From Pantoea brenneri (GTDB lineage Bacteria; Pseudomonadota; Gammaproteobacteria; Enterobacterales; Enterobacteriaceae), in contig MIEI01000010.1 in the NCBI GenBank assembly GCA_002095305.1, positions 28,759 through 92,758 of the forward strand: a stretch of DNA of 64,000 bases. The letters are read 5' to 3'. Below the pieces are notes generated by a model. It searched no databases. It was given only the letters and a program-made list of their open reading frames with translations, and was not told where the DNA came from. The position numbers were made by a program, and so were the translations under genes. This document shows, piece by piece, positions 30,334-42,506 of this stretch. The stretch's first letter is position 1. Each line of letters opens with the position of its first letter.

Positions 30334-30954
30334 ATGACGTTCACACCGCGCCCCCACGATCTCCTCTGGCTGCGCTCAGACAGCGCGCTGTTAGCCATCA
30401 GCGACGCCTGGGTCAGCCAGCACTGGCAGCACGCTTTTCCAGTGGTGGTGCGGCGCGATGTGAATCAATCGGGGCTGATTCCGGTCGGCGTGCGCGGTGA
30501 AAAACGTGAACAGCGCGCCGCCGGATGGACAGACTCGGCCGATATTGAACGCGTCGTCACACCGGAAATGCTGGCTGATCGCAGCCAACTGCTCGCGTCG
30601 CCATTTGTTGATTATCCGCCGGTCAGGGCGGCGATCGCGCTCAGCGACAGCGTCTGGCCATGGTACTGGGGCGTCACCGGCAGCACCGGTTATGCTCTGG
30701 CGACACAGCGGCCGACGCTGCACGCCGCCAGCGATCTGGACTTACTGATTCGTGCGCCGCAGCCGCTGGCACGCGACGAGCTGCAGCAGTGGCAGAGCCA
30801 GACTGAAACGCTGCCCTGCCGCGTCGATACGCAGGTGGAAACGCCGCTCGGCGCTTTTGCCCTCAACGAATGGCTGCGTGAAGGCCGCGTACTGTTGAAA
30901 ACCGCCACCGGTCCGAGACTGACCGCGTCACCCTGGAGCAGAGATCCCGCATGA
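30334..30954 (+). CDS. mdcG: phosphoribosyl-dephospho-CoA transferase MdcG
   Basis: A 206-residue nucleotidyltransferase-like enzyme. It attaches the phosphoribosyl-dephospho-CoA arm to Ser25 of apo-MdcC. The nucleotidyltransferase-style motif is split as VTGSTGYALATQ near residue 112 and ASDLDLLIRA near residue 132, with the metal-binding DxD. It is functionally parallel to CitX of the citrate cluster but not obviously the same in sequence. The stop overlaps the mdcH ATG (ATGA). Confidence 0.93.
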   Translation: MTFTPRPHDLLWLRSDSALLAISDAWVSQHWQHAFPVVVRRDVNQSGLIPVGVRGEKREQRAAGWTDSADIERVVTPEMLADRSQLLASPFVDYPPVRAAIALSDSVWPWYWGVTGSTGYALATQRPTLHAASDLDLLIRAPQPLARDELQQWQSQTETLPCRVDTQVETPLGAFALNEWLREGRVLLKTATGPRLTASPWSRDPA

Positions 30955-31851
30955 AAATCCTTTTTACTTTTCCCGGCCAGGGCACCCAGCGGGTCGGTAT
31001 GTTGCAACATCTTCCCGACGGTGAGGCGGTGTTAAACAGCGCGCGCGCCGTGCTTGGTGAAGAGACCGACCTGCTCGACAGCGCTGACGCACTGCGTCAT
31101 ACCCGCGCCGTCCAGCTCAGCCTGCTGATTGCCGGCGTAGCTGGGCGCGTGAGCTAATCAGACACGGATTGAAGCCAGACATTGTCAGCGGCCTGTCGAT
31201 TGGCGCTTATCCCGCCGCGGTGATTGCTGGCGCACTCGATTTCAGCGATGCGCTACGGCTGGTGGCTCTGCGCGGCGATCTGATGGAGCAGGCCTATCCG
31301 CAGGGCTACGGCCTGACCGCAATTACCGGACTGACGCTCAGCCGGCTGGAGAAGCTGCTGGTCGACAGCAATACTTATATTGCCAACCTCAATGCAGAAA
31401 CGCAGATCGTGATTGCCGGACGGGATGAGGATATGGCGCGGGTGGCGCAAAAAGCGCTGGCGGCCGGTGCCAGCAAAGCGGTCAGGCTGGCGGTCAGCGT
31501 GCCTTCTCACTGCGCACTGCTGGATAAGCCTGCTGCTGAACTGGCTGCCGCGTTTGAGTCTGTCAGTCTTTCACGCCCTGGCTGCGCTTACCTGAGCGGT
31601 TCGACCGGTCGGGTAATCTGGGAGCCGGGCAAAATTGCCGACGACCTCGCCTATAACATGGCGCGAACGGTGCAGTGGAATGATGCGGTGATTTCAGCCA
31701 ACCAGCGCGATGCCCGCCTGGCGATTGAAATGCCGCCAGGCAATGTGCTGACCGGCCTCACCCTGCAGGCGGGCTGGCAGGGCGAAGCATTTGCATGGAG
31801 CGCAACAGCGTTGAGGTGGCACTGCATCTGGCTAAACGGCTGAGTCAGTAA
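30951..31851 (+). CDS. mdcH: malonyl-CoA:MdcC malonyltransferase MdcH (two frameshifts in this sequence)
   Basis: MdcH charges holo-MdcC by transferring malonyl from malonyl-CoA, a FabD-type acyltransferase reaction. The first frame (30951-31157) holds TFPGQGTQRVGML. One base is missing near 31140, after which the second frame starts AWARELIRHGLKPDIV and carries the nucleophile serine in SGLSIGAYPAAV. A second base is missing near 31794: restoring it changes the tail to AMERNSVEVALHLAKRLSQ and moves the stop to 31849-31851. With both corrections the protein has 300 residues, the normal length. The 3' end overlaps mdcR tail to tail by 20 bases. Confidence 0.88.
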
Positions 31852-32767
31852 GACCGCGGGCATACATTCGCCCTTCTGCGGCCAGCGCCAGCAGCTCCTG
31901 ATCGCGTTCGCGGCGGTGTGAGTAGACAATCGAAATCTGCTGGCGCATCTGATAAGGCTCGGCCAGGCTGACCAGCTGGATATTGTTTTCGTAGACTTTT
32001 TTCATCCGTCCCGGAATTAACGCCAGCCCCATGCCAGCCTGCACCAGGCTGACCATCGAAAAGATGTCATTCACCTTCGTCACCACTCGCGGTTCAAATC
32101 CGGCAACCTGAAACGCCTCCTGAAAACCGGCATAGGTGGCAAAGCCTTCGGCCAGCGAAACGAAATCGCGATCGGCATAGTCGCGCAGATCCGCCGGACG
32201 GCTCAGATCCAGCGTTTCACCGGCTGGCGCGGCCAGGAAAATGTCATCATAAAACAGCGGGACCACATCAAACAGCGAATCGCTGAACTCGCCGTTGTTG
32301 GTGGCGATCAGGATCGCATCAAGCGCATCATCCTCAAGCATGTTGAGCAGCATCTGATTTGAGCCCATGGTGAGATCAAGCTCGAGCGTCGGTCGGCGCA
32401 GCTTCATGCCCATGATCAGTCGCGGGATGGTTTCCAGCGTCAGCGAGTAGAGCGTGCCGATCCGCAGACGACCACAGCCCACGCCAGCCACCAGCCGTGC
32501 TTCTTCGATCCCTTTCCCCATCAGCGCCGTCACATCCCGGCAATACTCCAGCAGCGTCCAGGCGGCGGGCAGCGGCACCAGGTTGCGGCCTTTATGGATA
32601 AACAACGGACAGTCGATGCCTTCTTCCAGCGTGTGCAGCGCACGATGGACGCTGACGCTGCTCAGTTCCAGCGCTTCTGCGGTGCGGGCGATATTGCCTT
32701 TGGTCATAAACATCATGAAGACGCTGAGCTTGCGAAAGGTAATCTCGTGATTGATGTTGTCACTCAT
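31832..32767 (-). CDS. mdcR: malonate-responsive LysR-type regulator MdcR
   Basis: A 311-residue LysR-family regulator. The N-terminal helix-turn-helix covers about residues 8-65 (GNIARTAEALELSSVSVHRALHTLEEGIDCPLF) and the rest is the two-lobed effector domain. In Klebsiella and other mdc clusters MdcR activates the operon in response to malonate. The frame extends 31 codons upstream. The ATG at 32767 is preferred because the LysR domain starts immediately after it, though the ribosome-binding site is weak. It is transcribed towards mdcH, the same layout as in Klebsiella. Confidence 0.88.
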   Translation of the reverse strand: MSDNINHEITFRKLSVFMMFMTKGNIARTAEALELSSVSVHRALHTLEEGIDCPLFIHKGRNLVPLPAAWTLLEYCRDVTALMGKGIEEARLVAGVGCGRLRIGTLYSLTLETIPRLIMGMKLRRPTLELDLTMGSNQMLLNMLEDDALDAILIATNNGEFSDSLFDVVPLFYDDIFLAAPAGETLDLSRPADLRDYADRDFVSLAEGFATYAGFQEAFQVAGFEPRVVTKVNDIFSMVSLVQAGMGLALIPGRMKKVYENNIQLVSLAEPYQMRQQISIVYSHRRERDQELLALAAEGRMYARGLTDSAV

Positions 32768-33049
32768 TGTCTGTTCTGCCTGTCTGGTCAAAAGATGAAA
32801 CGCATGTAAGCCGGGCTGCATAATAGCCGATACCTCAGCGAGGGCGTTATGATCTGGCATGTCTGCCGTGGTACTTCTGCCGGGGAGTCAATCGGGCGGG
32901 ATCGGCGATCCGCTGCCGTCACGGCAAAGCGGGATGAGTGCAGGTATCAGCCTGATCAGGGGAAGCGCTGAACGTCACGGTGGATCGGCGGTAGCGGAAA
33001 TGACGGGCGTGAAGCAGTGCGGCCGCTCCCTCGGCCGCCGCGAATGATA

Positions 33050-33071
33050 ACGTCACCGCGGGCGGTGACGT
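33050..33071 (-). terminator. hairpin after glgP
   Basis: ACGTCACC and GGTGACGT form an eight-pair stem around GCGGGC, starting eight bases after the glgP stop on the - strand. The following bases (TATCATT) are only weakly T-rich. The rest of the 32768-33078 gap (mdcR upstream region) shows no convincing gene; a 62-codon frame there has no family features. Confidence 0.5.
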
Positions 33072-33078
33072 GCGCGTC

Positions 33079-35525
33079 TTATAACCTTATCGGCGAAATA
33101 TTCCAGATCTCATCGGCATACTCCTGAATGGTGCGGTCCGACGAGAAATAGCCCATGCCGGCAATGTTCATCGCCGCACGCCGCTGCCATTCATCCGGCT
33201 GGCGATAGAGCGCATCCACCTTATCCTGGGTATCGACATAACTGCGGTAATCCGCCAGCAGCTGATAGTGATCGCCGAAGTTCACCAGCGAATCAAACAG
33301 GTTACGGTAGCGGCCTGGCTCCTGCGGGCTGAATACGCCAGAGGCCAGTTGGGTCAGCACCTGATGCAGCTCCGGGTCCTCTTCGTAGTACTGACGCGGG
33401 TTATATCCGCCTTTACGCAGCGCTTCAACCTGCGGCGTGGTGTTACCGAAAATGAAGATATTCTCCTCGCCGACGTGATCCAGCATCTCGACATTGGCGC
33501 CATCCAGCGTACCGATGGTCAGCGCGCCGTTGAGGGCAAACTTCATATTACTGGTGCCGGAGGCTTCGGTACCGGCCGTGGAGATCTGCTCAGAAAGATC
33601 GGCCGCCGGGATGATGATCTGCGCCAGGCTGACGCTGTAGTTCGGAATGAAGACCACCTTCAGCTTATTTTTCACCTGCGGATCGTTGTTGATCACTTTA
33701 GCGACATCGTTAATCAGATGAATGATGTGCTTGGCGACGTAATAGGCCGAGGCAGCTTTGCCGGCAAAAATATTGACGCGCGGCACCCAGTCCGCCTGCG
33801 GATCGGCTTTGATGCGGTTATAGCGGGTGATCACATGCAGCACGTTGAGCAGCTGCCGCTTGTACTCATGGATACGTTTAATCTGCACGTCAAACAGCGC
33901 GTTCGGGTCCAGCACCACATCAAGGTTTTTCGCCACCCAGTCAGCCAGCCGACGTTTGTTCTGATGTTTGGCAACCGCCACTTTTTCGATAAAGGCCGGA
34001 TAATCAATCTGCGCTTTCAGCTCGCCGAGCTGGCTGAGATCGGTACGCCAGTTGCGGCCGATCTCCTCATCCAGCACTTCAGAGAGCGCCGGGTTCGCCA
34101 GCGCCAGCCAGCGACGCGGCGTCACGCCATTGGTCTTGTTGCAGAAACGGCCGGGGAACAGCCGCGAGAAATCAGCAAACAGCGACTGTACCATCAGATT
34201 GGAGTGCAGTTCAGAGACGCCATTGACCTTATGGCTGACCACCACCGCCAGCCACGCCATGCGGATCCGGCGGCCGTCGTTCTCATCGATGATCGAAATG
34301 CGCGACAGCAGATCCCAGTCATCCGGGTAGTAGTCCTGAATGGTTTTCAGGAAGAAGTCGTTAATCTCGAAAATGATGCTGAGATGACGTGGCAAAATTT
34401 TGCCAATCATATCGACCGGCCAGGTCTCCAGCGCTTCGGTCATCAGCGTGTGGTTGGTGTAAGAGAACACCTGACAGCAGACGTCAAACGCGTTGCCCCA
34501 GCTGAACTTATGTTCGTCGATCAGCAGACGCATCAGTTCGGGGATCGCCAGCACCGGGTGGGTGTCATTCAGGTGGATAGCGATTTTATCGGCGAGGTTG
34601 TCCCAGGTCTGGTGCATCCGCCAGTGACGATTAAGAATGTCCTGAACGGTGGCGGACACCAGGAAATACTCCTGACGCAACCGCAGTTCACGGCCGGAAT
34701 AGGTTGAATCATCGGGATAGAGCACGCGGGAAACGTTCTCGGAGTGGTTTTTATCTTCCACCGCCGCGAAATAGTCGCCCTGGTTAAATTTACCGAGGTT
34801 GATCTCGTTACTCGCCTGCGCGCCCCACAACCGCAGGGTGTTGGTGGCATCGGTGTCGAAACCCGGAATGATCTGGTCATACGCCATCGCCAGAATCTCT
34901 TCTGTCTCCAGCCAGCGCACCTTCGCCCCTTCATGCTGCACCCGGCCGCCAAAACGCACTTTGTAACGGGTATTGAAGCGCTGGAATTCCCACGGATTAC
35001 CGTACTCAAGCCAGTAATCCGGCGACTCTTTCTGCTCACCTTCCACAATGTTCTGTTTGAACATGCCGTAGTCATAACGAATGCCGTAGCCGCGGCCGGG
35101 CATACCCAGCGTTGCCAGGGAGTCCAGGAAACAGGCCGCCAGGCGACCCAGACCGCCGTTACCGAGGCCAGGATCGTTCTCTTCTTCCATCAGCTCGGCA
35201 GGTCCAGCCCCATCTCATCCAGCGCCTGGTTCAGATCGTCATAAATCCCCATCGCCAGCAGCGCATTGCCCAGCGTGCGGCCCATCAGGAACTCCATCGA
35301 CAGGTAATAAACCTGCCGCACGTCCTGTGACAGCTGGGCACGACTGGAACGCAGCCAGCGCTCAACCATCCGGTCGCGCACCGCCAGCAGCGAGGCGTTA
35401 AGCCACTCGTGCTTATTGGCAATAGAAGGATCTTTACCGATGGTAAACATCAGTTTGTAGGCAATCGAATGCTTTAAGGCATCAACCGTCAACGTTGGTG
35501 AGGCGTAAGTGAAAGGTGCATTCAT
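33079..35525 (-). CDS. glgP: glycogen phosphorylase GlgP (frameshifted in this sequence)
   Basis: A GT35 phosphorylase that releases glucose-1-phosphate from glycogen. The N-terminal frame (35525 to 35190) begins [20 protein letters not shown] and ends MGLDLPS. The main frame starts [16 protein letters not shown]. Restoring one G near 35201 (CTGCCGAG to CTGGCCGAG) reads [11 protein letters not shown] and gives exactly 815 residues, as in E. coli. The pyridoxal-phosphate lysine is in [17 protein letters not shown]. It is the last gene of glgB-X-C-A-P, 19 bases behind glgA. It is a paralogue of malP in this window. Confidence 0.94.
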
Positions 35526-35544
35526 ATCCAGTTTTCCCAATCCG

Positions 35545-36978
35545 TTACATCAAACGTTGGTAGAGATCACGGTAGGCTTGTGCCGCCACCTGCCAGCTAA
35601 AATCCATCCCCATGGCCTGGCGCTGAACGTAACGCCACAGCGAAGGACGAGACCACAACACAAACGCACGCCGGATGGCCCGCAACAGCGACCAGGCATT
35701 TGCATCTTCAAAACTGAAGCCACTGGCGATACCGTCCGCCAGATTCTCTAATGAACTGTCATTGACCGTATCGGCCAGGCCGCCGGTACGACGCACTAAC
35801 GGCAACGTACCATACTTCAGGCCATAAAGTTGAGTCAGGCCGCACGGCTCGAATCGGCTCGGCACCACAATCACGTCCGCGCCGCCGACAATGCGGTGTG
35901 AGAATGCTTCGTGGTAGCCAATCTGCACCCCGACGCTACCCGGATGCTCTGCCGCCGCGGCCAGGAATCCCTGTTGCAGCTCGGCATCGCCCTGCCCCAG
36001 CAGCACCAGCTGTCCGCCCTGTGCCAGCAGGCCCGGCAGCGCTTCCAGTACCAGGTCCAGCCCTTTCTGTTTGGTCAGACGGCTGATGACGCAGAATACC
36101 GGGGCCTTATCATCCACCTTCAGCCCCATCGCAACCTGCAGCTGGCGTTTGTTTTCCGCCTTGGCTTCCAGCGTGTCGCGGTTATAGCGCGCGTTGAGCA
36201 GCAGGTCATGCGCCGGATCCCAGATTGACGGGTCCACGCCATTCAGAATGCCGCTCAGGCGACCTTCACGCATACGCTGCGCCAGTAAGGTTTCCATGCC
36301 ATAACCGAACTCGGCCGAGGTGATTTCATGCGCATAGGTCGGACTGACCGCTGTGACGTGATCGGCGTAGTAAAGGCCCGCTTTGAGGAAAGAGATCTGA
36401 CCGAAAAACTCCAGTCCGTACATGCTGAAAAACGACCACGGCAGGCCGATCTCTTCCATGTGATGCGCCGCGAACAGTCCCTGATAAGCCAGGTTATGCA
36501 CGGTGAACACCGATTTGGCCGGACGGCCCCGCGCTTCCAGATAGGCGCAGGTCAGGCCGGCATGCCAGTCGTGGGCGTGAACAATATCCGGACGCCACAT
36601 CGTATCCAGCCCGCACGCCAGCTCACAGCCCATCCAGCCGAGCAGCGCGAAGCGCAGATAGTTATCGACGTAGGCAAACTGCGACTCATCATGATACGGA
36701 CTGCCCGGACGGTCGTAGAGCGCCGGCGCATCGATCAGGTAGATGCCTACCCCGTTAAACTCACCAAACAGTAAGCGCACATGTCCGGCAAACGTATCCA
36801 ATTCTGTTACCACCTGAAGATCAGGTATGCCCTTGCGCAATGCTGGAAAAGCGGGCAATAACACCCGCGTATCCGTGCCACCCGCAATTTGTGCTTGAGG
36901 TAATGCCCCGACTACATCAGCCAGTCCGCCCGTTTTGAGCAGCGGGAAAAGTTCTGAACAGACATGTAAAACCTGCAT
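35545..36978 (-). CDS. glgA: glycogen synthase GlgA
   Basis: A 477-residue GT5 glycogen synthase that adds glucose from ADP-glucose to the growing alpha-1,4 chain. The ADP-glucose-binding [10 protein letters not shown] lies at residues 15-24 and [10 protein letters not shown] near residue 158. The C-terminal catalytic [14 protein letters not shown] block is near residue 377, and the second glycine-rich motif is RTGGLADTV. The ATG at 36978 gives the E. coli length; nine further in-frame codons upstream are ignored. Confidence 0.96.
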   Translation of the reverse strand: MQVLHVCSELFPLLKTGGLADVVGALPQAQIAGGTDTRVLLPAFPALRKGIPDLQVVTELDTFAGHVRLLFGEFNGVGIYLIDAPALYDRPGSPYHDESQFAYVDNYLRFALLGWMGCELACGLDTMWRPDIVHAHDWHAGLTCAYLEARGRPAKSVFTVHNLAYQGLFAAHHMEEIGLPWSFFSMYGLEFFGQISFLKAGLYYADHVTAVSPTYAHEITSAEFGYGMETLLAQRMREGRLSGILNGVDPSIWDPAHDLLLNARYNRDTLEAKAENKRQLQVAMGLKVDDKAPVFCVISRLTKQKGLDLVLEALPGLLAQGGQLVLLGQGDAELQQGFLAAAAEHPGSVGVQIGYHEAFSHRIVGGADVIVVPSRFEPCGLTQLYGLKYGTLPLVRRTGGLADTVNDSSLENLADGIASGFSFEDANAWSLLRAIRRAFVLWSRPSLWRYVQRQAMGMDFSWQVAAQAYRDLYQRLM

Positions 36979-37040
36979 CCTCGACCTCATTAAGTTATCA
37001 GGCACGATCCGCGTGCCGATTGCGTGTGTTCCGCTATCGC

Positions 37041-38333
37041 TTACTGCCCCGCATTGGCCAATTTAGCCAGCATGGCGCGGGTAACCAGTACGATGCCTTC
37101 ATCCGAACGGTGAAACCGGCGACTGTCTTCATCAGGGTTTTCGCCGATGACCATTCCTTCTGGCAGCTCGCAGGCGCGATCAATCACACAGCGGCGCAGA
37201 CGGCAGGATCGGCCAACCACCACATCGGGCAGCAGCACGGTTGAATCAATATTGCAAAACGAGTTAACGCGCACCCGGGGAAACAGCACCGAGTTCACCA
37301 CCACCGAGCCGGAGATGATGCAGCCGCCCGATACCAGCGAGTTCATGGTCATGCCGTGACTGCCGGACCGATCCTGGACAAACTTGGCGGGTGGCAGCGG
37401 CTCCATATGGGTGCGAATTGGCCAGGTCACGTCGTACATATCCAGTTCCGGCATTACCGAGGCCAGGTCGAGGTTAGCGCGCCAGTAAGCTTCGAGCGTG
37501 CCGACATCGCGCCAGTAAGGCGGCGCTTTGTCGTCGTTCTGCACGCAGGAGAGCGCAAAGGAGTGCGCGTAGCCTTCACCGCTCGCTACGATTTTCGGCA
37601 GAATATCTTTGCCAAAGTCGTGATTTGAGCCTGGGGTCTGCAGATCTTCTTCCAGCAACGCATAGAGATAATCGGCGTTGAAGACGTAGATCCCCATACT
37701 GGCCAGCGCCTGAGTGTCATCACCCGGCATGGTCGGCGGTTTTGGCGGCTTCTCGACGAAGTCGATCACCATGTTCTCTTCGTTAACCGCCATCACGCCA
37801 AACGCGGTGGCTTCATGCACCGGCACCGGCAAACAGGCGATGGTACATTTCGCCTCATTGACCACGTGATCCAGCAGCATGCGCGAATAATCCATCTTAT
37901 AAATGTGGTCCCCGGCGAGGATCACGATGTACTGCGCCTGATAACGGCGAATCACATCAAGGTTTTGCGTTACCGCATCGGCGGTGCCGCGATACCACTG
38001 TTCGGTGGAGAAGCGCTGCTGCGCTGGCAGCAAATCCACAAACTCATTCATCTCTTCATTGAAGATCGACCAGCCACGCTGGATGTGCTGGGTCAGGGTG
38101 TGGGACTGGTACTGGGTAATCACGCCGATGCGGCGGATACCGGAGTTAACGCAGTTGGACAAGGCAAAGTCGATAATGCGGAACTTGCCGCCGAAGTGCA
38201 CCGCCGGTTTGGCGCGTTTTGCCGTCAGGTCGACCAGCCGTGTACCGCGTCCACCGGCGAGGATCAGAGCAACCGTTTGTGTAGGGAGCTGGCGCGCCAG
38301 CATCAGGTGATCTGTTCTGTCTAATTTAACCAT
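37041..38333 (-). CDS. glgC: glucose-1-phosphate adenylyltransferase GlgC
   Basis: A 430-residue ADP-glucose pyrophosphorylase, the committed and allosterically controlled step of glycogen synthesis. The nucleotide-binding GGRGTRL is near residues 26-32, with the effector lysine region [18 protein letters not shown] just after. The substrate-binding site includes VEKP near 194. A C-terminal left-handed beta-helix holds several hexapeptide repeats. AAGGAGT precedes the ATG. It lies between glgX and glgA on the same strand. Confidence 0.96.
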   Translation of the reverse strand: MVKLDRTDHLMLARQLPTQTVALILAGGRGTRLVDLTAKRAKPAVHFGGKFRIIDFALSNCVNSGIRRIGVITQYQSHTLTQHIQRGWSIFNEEMNEFVDLLPAQQRFSTEQWYRGTADAVTQNLDVIRRYQAQYIVILAGDHIYKMDYSRMLLDHVVNEAKCTIACLPVPVHEATAFGVMAVNEENMVIDFVEKPPKPPTMPGDDTQALASMGIYVFNADYLYALLEEDLQTPGSNHDFGKDILPKIVASGEGYAHSFALSCVQNDDKAPPYWRDVGTLEAYWRANLDLASVMPELDMYDVTWPIRTHMEPLPPAKFVQDRSGSHGMTMNSLVSGGCIISGSVVVNSVLFPRVRVNSFCNIDSTVLLPDVVVGRSCRLRRCVIDRACELPEGMVIGENPDEDSRRFHRSDEGIVLVTRAMLAKLANAGQ

Positions 38334-38343
38334 GTCTGACTCC

Positions 38344-40326
38344 TTATGATTGCTTTTGGAACACGCACACACCGTGTGCGGGACCATGCCAGACAGTTAA
38401 CAGGATGGGGTTATCGTCCCCGGCGAAAGGAGGAAGGGCACGCCATTCTCCGTCTGGTAACACGATGTCATTCACCGAGTCCGTGGCGTTTATTGTTATT
38501 AACCAGCGGCCGGACAGCAGGATCTGCAATCTATGCGTCCCCTGTGCCCATTCATCGTGTTGCAGTGGCTGGCCACCGGCATTGAGCCACTGCACATTGC
38601 CATCACCTTCCTGCCACCAGCGATCCGCCGTCAGCGCCGGAATGCGCTGACGCAGCTGGATCAGGGCCGCAGTGAATCCGACCAATCCCTTCTCATCCGC
38701 CTGCCAGTCAAGCCAGCTCAGGGCGTTGTCCTGACAGTAGGCGTTGTTGTTACCGTGCTGCGTGTGGCCGCGCTCATCGCCCGCCAGCAGCATCGGCGTG
38801 CCCTGCGACAGTAACAGGGTGGTGAGCAAGCCCCGCACGCTGCGACGGCGGCGCTCAATCACATCGAAGCTGACGTTCAGCCCCTCTTTGCCATGGTTAT
38901 GGCTGTAGTTATCGCCGTGTCCGTCACGGTTATCTTCCCCGTTGGCTTCGTTGTGCTTGCGTTCGAAGCTCACCACATCCCACAGCGTAAAGCCGTCGTG
39001 AGCGGTGATCAGGTTGACGGTGGCGTGTGGCTGCCGCTCCTCATGCTGAAAAAGATCGCTGGAGGCGGCAAAGCGACGGGCAAACTCGCCGTTGCTCATC
39101 GCACCGTGCAGCCAGTAACGTCGCGCGGTGTCGCGGAAGTGATCGTTCCATTCAGCAAACGGCGCAGGAAAATGGCCGACCTGGTAGCCATTGGGTCCGA
39201 TATCCCAGGGTTCGGCAATCAGCTTGACCTGTGACAGCAGCGGACAGGCGCGTATCGCCTCAAACAGTGGTGCATCGCGCTGGTAGTCGGGCGTACGCCC
39301 CAGCACCGGTGCCAGATCAAAACGGAAACCGTCGACGTGACAGACGCGCACCCAGTAGCGCAGCGCATCCAGCGCCCACGCCATCACCTGCGGATGATGC
39401 AGATTGAGCGTGTTGCCGCAGCCGGTCCAGTTCTGGTAGTCGCCCTGCTCGTCCAGCCAGTAATAGCTGGCGTTATCGATGCCGCGCATTGAAATCGTCG
39501 GGCCAATGGCGTCCAGTTCGGCGGTGTGGTTAAACACCACATCCAGCAGCACTTCTATCCCGGCCGCATGCAAGTTTTTGATCGCCTGCTGAAACTCCTG
39601 CAGCGGGGTCAGCCCATCCTGTCCGGAGGCGTAGCGCGGATCGACCGCCCAGAGCGCAAACGGGTTATAGCCCCAGTAGTTGCTCAGCCCCAACTGAAGC
39701 AAACGCGGTTCGCTGGCAAAATGGGCAACCGGCAACAGTTCAATCGCCGTGATACCGAGACGACGCAGGTAATCCACCATAACAGGATGGCCGAGCGCCG
39801 CGTAAGTGCCGCGCAGCGTTTCCGGAATTTCCGGATGCTGCCGGGTCAGGCCGCGCACGTGCGCCTCATAAATCACCGTGTTGCCCCACGGCGTACGCGG
39901 CGCAACGTCGTCCTGCCAGTCGAAATCTTCGGCCACCACCCGTGACTTCGGCGCGATCGCCGCGCTGTCGTGCGGGTCAGGCGCGTTAATGCCGCCGTGA
40001 AAACGGGCATCGTCCGGCACGTCGCCTTCTACCGCGCGGGCGCAAGGATCGACCAGCAGCTTAGCCGGGTTAAAACGATGCCCCTGGCGGGGCGCCCATG
40101 GACCGTGAACCCGATAGCCGTAACGCTGCCCTGGCTTTAGCGTCGGAACATAGCCATGCCAGATATCGCCGCTGCGGCCCGGCAGATCGATACGCTGCTC
40201 CACGCCGTTTTCATCAAACAGGCATAGCTCAACGCGGCTGGCATGCTGTGAAAACAGGGTGAAATTGACGCCTTTGCCATCGTAACTGGCACCAGGCGGC
40301 TGCGGATCGCCGGCCGTTATGGTCAT
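38344..40326 (-). CDS. glgX: glycogen debranching enzyme GlgX
   Basis: A 660-residue GH13 isoamylase-type enzyme that cleaves the short alpha-1,6 branches left by GlgP. An N-terminal CBM48 domain covers about residues 10-110. The GH13 nucleophile lies in [12 protein letters not shown], the acid/base Glu in [13 protein letters not shown] and the third carboxylate in [11 protein letters not shown]. The ATG at 40326 overlaps the glgB stop (ATGA), so translation is coupled. It ends ten bases before glgC. Confidence 0.95.
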   Translation of the reverse strand: MTITAGDPQPPGASYDGKGVNFTLFSQHASRVELCLFDENGVEQRIDLPGRSGDIWHGYVPTLKPGQRYGYRVHGPWAPRQGHRFNPAKLLVDPCARAVEGDVPDDARFHGGINAPDPHDSAAIAPKSRVVAEDFDWQDDVAPRTPWGNTVIYEAHVRGLTRQHPEIPETLRGTYAALGHPVMVDYLRRLGITAIELLPVAHFASEPRLLQLGLSNYWGYNPFALWAVDPRYASGQDGLTPLQEFQQAIKNLHAAGIEVLLDVVFNHTAELDAIGPTISMRGIDNASYYWLDEQGDYQNWTGCGNTLNLHHPQVMAWALDALRYWVRVCHVDGFRFDLAPVLGRTPDYQRDAPLFEAIRACPLLSQVKLIAEPWDIGPNGYQVGHFPAPFAEWNDHFRDTARRYWLHGAMSNGEFARRFAASSDLFQHEERQPHATVNLITAHDGFTLWDVVSFERKHNEANGEDNRDGHGDNYSHNHGKEGLNVSFDVIERRRRSVRGLLTTLLLSQGTPMLLAGDERGHTQHGNNNAYCQDNALSWLDWQADEKGLVGFTAALIQLRQRIPALTADRWWQEGDGNVQWLNAGGQPLQHDEWAQGTHRLQILLSGRWLITINATDSVNDIVLPDGEWRALPPFAGDDNPILLTVWHGPAHGVCVFQKQS

Positions 40327-42506
40327 TCGCCCTCCCGCACCAGCCACAGGGTCGCCAGCGGCGGCAGATTCAGACTCAGCGACTGCGGTCGCCCATGGCT
40401 CGGCTGCTGATCGGTATGCACACCGTGGTTGCGCACGTCGCTGCCGTGATATTCATGCTGGTCGGTATTCAGCACTTCGCGCCACTTGCCTGGCTGGTTT
40501 ACGCCAAAGCGATATCCCGGCCGCGGCACCGGCGTAAAGTTACTGACCACAATCACTTCATTGCCTTCACGGTCGCGACGGACAAAGGCAAACACCGAAT
40601 GCTCCGCATCGTCGACCACCAGCCATTCAAATCCCTGCGGATCGAAGTCGAGCTGATGCAGCGGCGTGTAATATTGATAGGTATGGTTGAGATCGCGCAC
40701 CAGACGCTGCACGCCGTGGTGCCAGTTGTCACCGCCTTCCAGCAGATGCCAGTCGAGGCTGACGTCATGATTCCACTCGCGGCCCTGGGCGAACTCATTG
40801 CCCATAAACAGCAGTTTCTTGCCCGGGAAGCCCCACATCCAGCCGTAATAGGCGCGCAGGTTGGCGAACTTCTGCCACGCGTCGCCCGGCATGCGGTCGA
40901 GAATCGAGCGCTTACCGTGCACCACTTCGTCGTGTGACAGCGGCAGCACAAAATTCTCGGTGTAGTTGTACATCATGCCGAAGCTCATCAGGTTGTGATG
41001 ATAACGGCGATGGATCGGATCGAGTTTCATGTAGTCGAGCGTGTCGTGCATCCAGCCGAGGTTCCATTTGAACCAGAAGCCCAGCCCGCCGCCTTCGGTC
41101 GGGCGCGTCACGCCAGGGTAATCGGTCGACTCTTCCGCCATGGTCACCGAGCCGGAGGCCACGGTGCCCAGCGTGCGGTTGGTGTAGCGCAGAAACTCAA
41201 TCGCTTCGAGGTTTTCACGCCCGCCATACTGGTTAGGCACCCACTCGCCTTCAGCGCGGCTGTAGTCGCGGTAAATCATCGACGCCACCGCATCGACGCG
41301 CAGACCATCAATGCCAAAGCGTTCGACCCAGTAGAGCGCATTACCCGACAGGTAGTTGCTGACTTCGCGCCGGCCAAAGTTGTAGATCAGGGTGTTCCAG
41401 TCCTGATGAAAACCTTCACGCGGATCGCTGTGTTCATACAGCTCAGTACCATCAAATTTTGCCAGACCAAAGTCATCACTCGGGAAGTGGCCCGGCACCC
41501 AGTCCAGCAGCACGTTCAGGCCGGCGGCATGGGCGCTGTCGATAAAGGCACGGAATTCGTCACGGGTTCCGAAGCGACGGGTTGGCGCATACATGCCCAG
41601 CGGCTGATAACCCCAGCTGCCATCAAACGGGTGTTCGTTGATCGGCAATAGTTCGATATGGGTAAAGCCCATCTCTTTGACGTAGGGCACCAGCTGCTCA
41701 GCCAGCTCTTTGTAGCTCAGCCAGAAGTTATTGTCGGTATGGCGTCGCCATGAACCGAGATGCACTTCATAAATTGAGATCGGCGCATCAAAGGCGTTGG
41801 CCGCCTTGCGCTCCTCTTTCATCTCAATAGCATCGGGCAGACCACAAATCATCGAAGCCGTTTGCGGACGCATCTGCGCTTCAAAGGCGAACGGATCCGC
41901 TTTGATGCGCAGCTGGCCGTTGGCATCGATAATTTCAAATTTATACAGCTGGCCGTTAACCGCGCCTGGCACAAACAGCTCCCAGATGCCCATCTCTTTA
42001 CGCAGGCGCATCGGGTGACGGCGGCCATCCCAGAAGTTGAAATCACCCACTACCGACACGCGACGGGCATTGGGCGCCCAGACGCAGAAACGGGTACCGG
42101 TGACGCCATCAATCACGTCACCGTGGGCGCCCAGCGTTTCGTAAGGGCGCAGGTGGGTCCCTTCGGCCAGCAGCCACAGGTCCATTTCCTGCAGCAGCGG
42201 GCCAAAGCGGTAGGCATCGTCGATCAGGTTCTGCTGACCGTGCCAGTTCACCGCCAGCTGGTAGCGGAAACGGTTTTTACGGCGTGGGATCACGCCGCTG
42301 AAGAAGCCGCGTGCATCTTCGCACGCCAGCTGAGCAAGTTTGCGCCCGGTGGAGGTTTCGATTACCCACACCTCAAGCGCTTCAGGTAACAACGCCCTGA
42401 CTTCCAGGCCTTGCTGAGTCTGGTGCATCCCCAGTAACGCAAACGGGTCAGAATAATTACCTGCAAACAGGGCATTGATCGCATCGCGATCGGGAAGCTC
42501 TGACAT
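40323..42506 (-). CDS. glgB: 1,4-alpha-glucan branching enzyme GlgB
   Basis: A 727-residue GH13 branching enzyme that creates alpha-1,6 branches. Two N-terminal carbohydrate-binding modules (to about residue 225) precede the barrel. The nucleophile Asp lies in [16 protein letters not shown], the Glu in [12 protein letters not shown] and the third Asp in [12 protein letters not shown]. The start at 42506 follows AGGAAGAAAGTC and gives the same length as the E. coli enzyme; the frame extends 14 codons upstream. It is the first gene of the five-gene glg operon. Confidence 0.96.
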   Translation of the reverse strand: MSELPDRDAINALFAGNYSDPFALLGMHQTQQGLEVRALLPEALEVWVIETSTGRKLAQLACEDARGFFSGVIPRRKNRFRYQLAVNWHGQQNLIDDAYRFGPLLQEMDLWLLAEGTHLRPYETLGAHGDVIDGVTGTRFCVWAPNARRVSVVGDFNFWDGRRHPMRLRKEMGIWELFVPGAVNGQLYKFEIIDANGQLRIKADPFAFEAQMRPQTASMICGLPDAIEMKEERKAANAFDAPISIYEVHLGSWRRHTDNNFWLSYKELAEQLVPYVKEMGFTHIELLPINEHPFDGSWGYQPLGMYAPTRRFGTRDEFRAFIDSAHAAGLNVLLDWVPGHFPSDDFGLAKFDGTELYEHSDPREGFHQDWNTLIYNFGRREVSNYLSGNALYWVERFGIDGLRVDAVASMIYRDYSRAEGEWVPNQYGGRENLEAIEFLRYTNRTLGTVASGSVTMAEESTDYPGVTRPTEGGGLGFWFKWNLGWMHDTLDYMKLDPIHRRYHHNLMSFGMMYNYTENFVLPLSHDEVVHGKRSILDRMPGDAWQKFANLRAYYGWMWGFPGKKLLFMGNEFAQGREWNHDVSLDWHLLEGGDNWHHGVQRLVRDLNHTYQYYTPLHQLDFDPQGFEWLVVDDAEHSVFAFVRRDREGNEVIVVSNFTPVPRPGYRFGVNQPGKWREVLNTDQHEYHGSDVRNHGVHTDQQPSHGRPQSLSLNLPPLATLWLVREGE

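Noticed and set aside
32859..33047. 62-codon frame between mdcR and glgP
   Set aside because: It has no ribosome-binding site or family features and overlaps the start of the mdcR frame; probably chance in G+C-rich DNA.
33268..34707. Open frame of 479 codons opposite glgP
   Set aside because: It is a shadow of the conserved phosphorylase coding sequence; its composition is rich in His/Arg/Gln and no family is recognised. The same applies to antisense frames over tex (9921-11072) and malQ (16815-17924).
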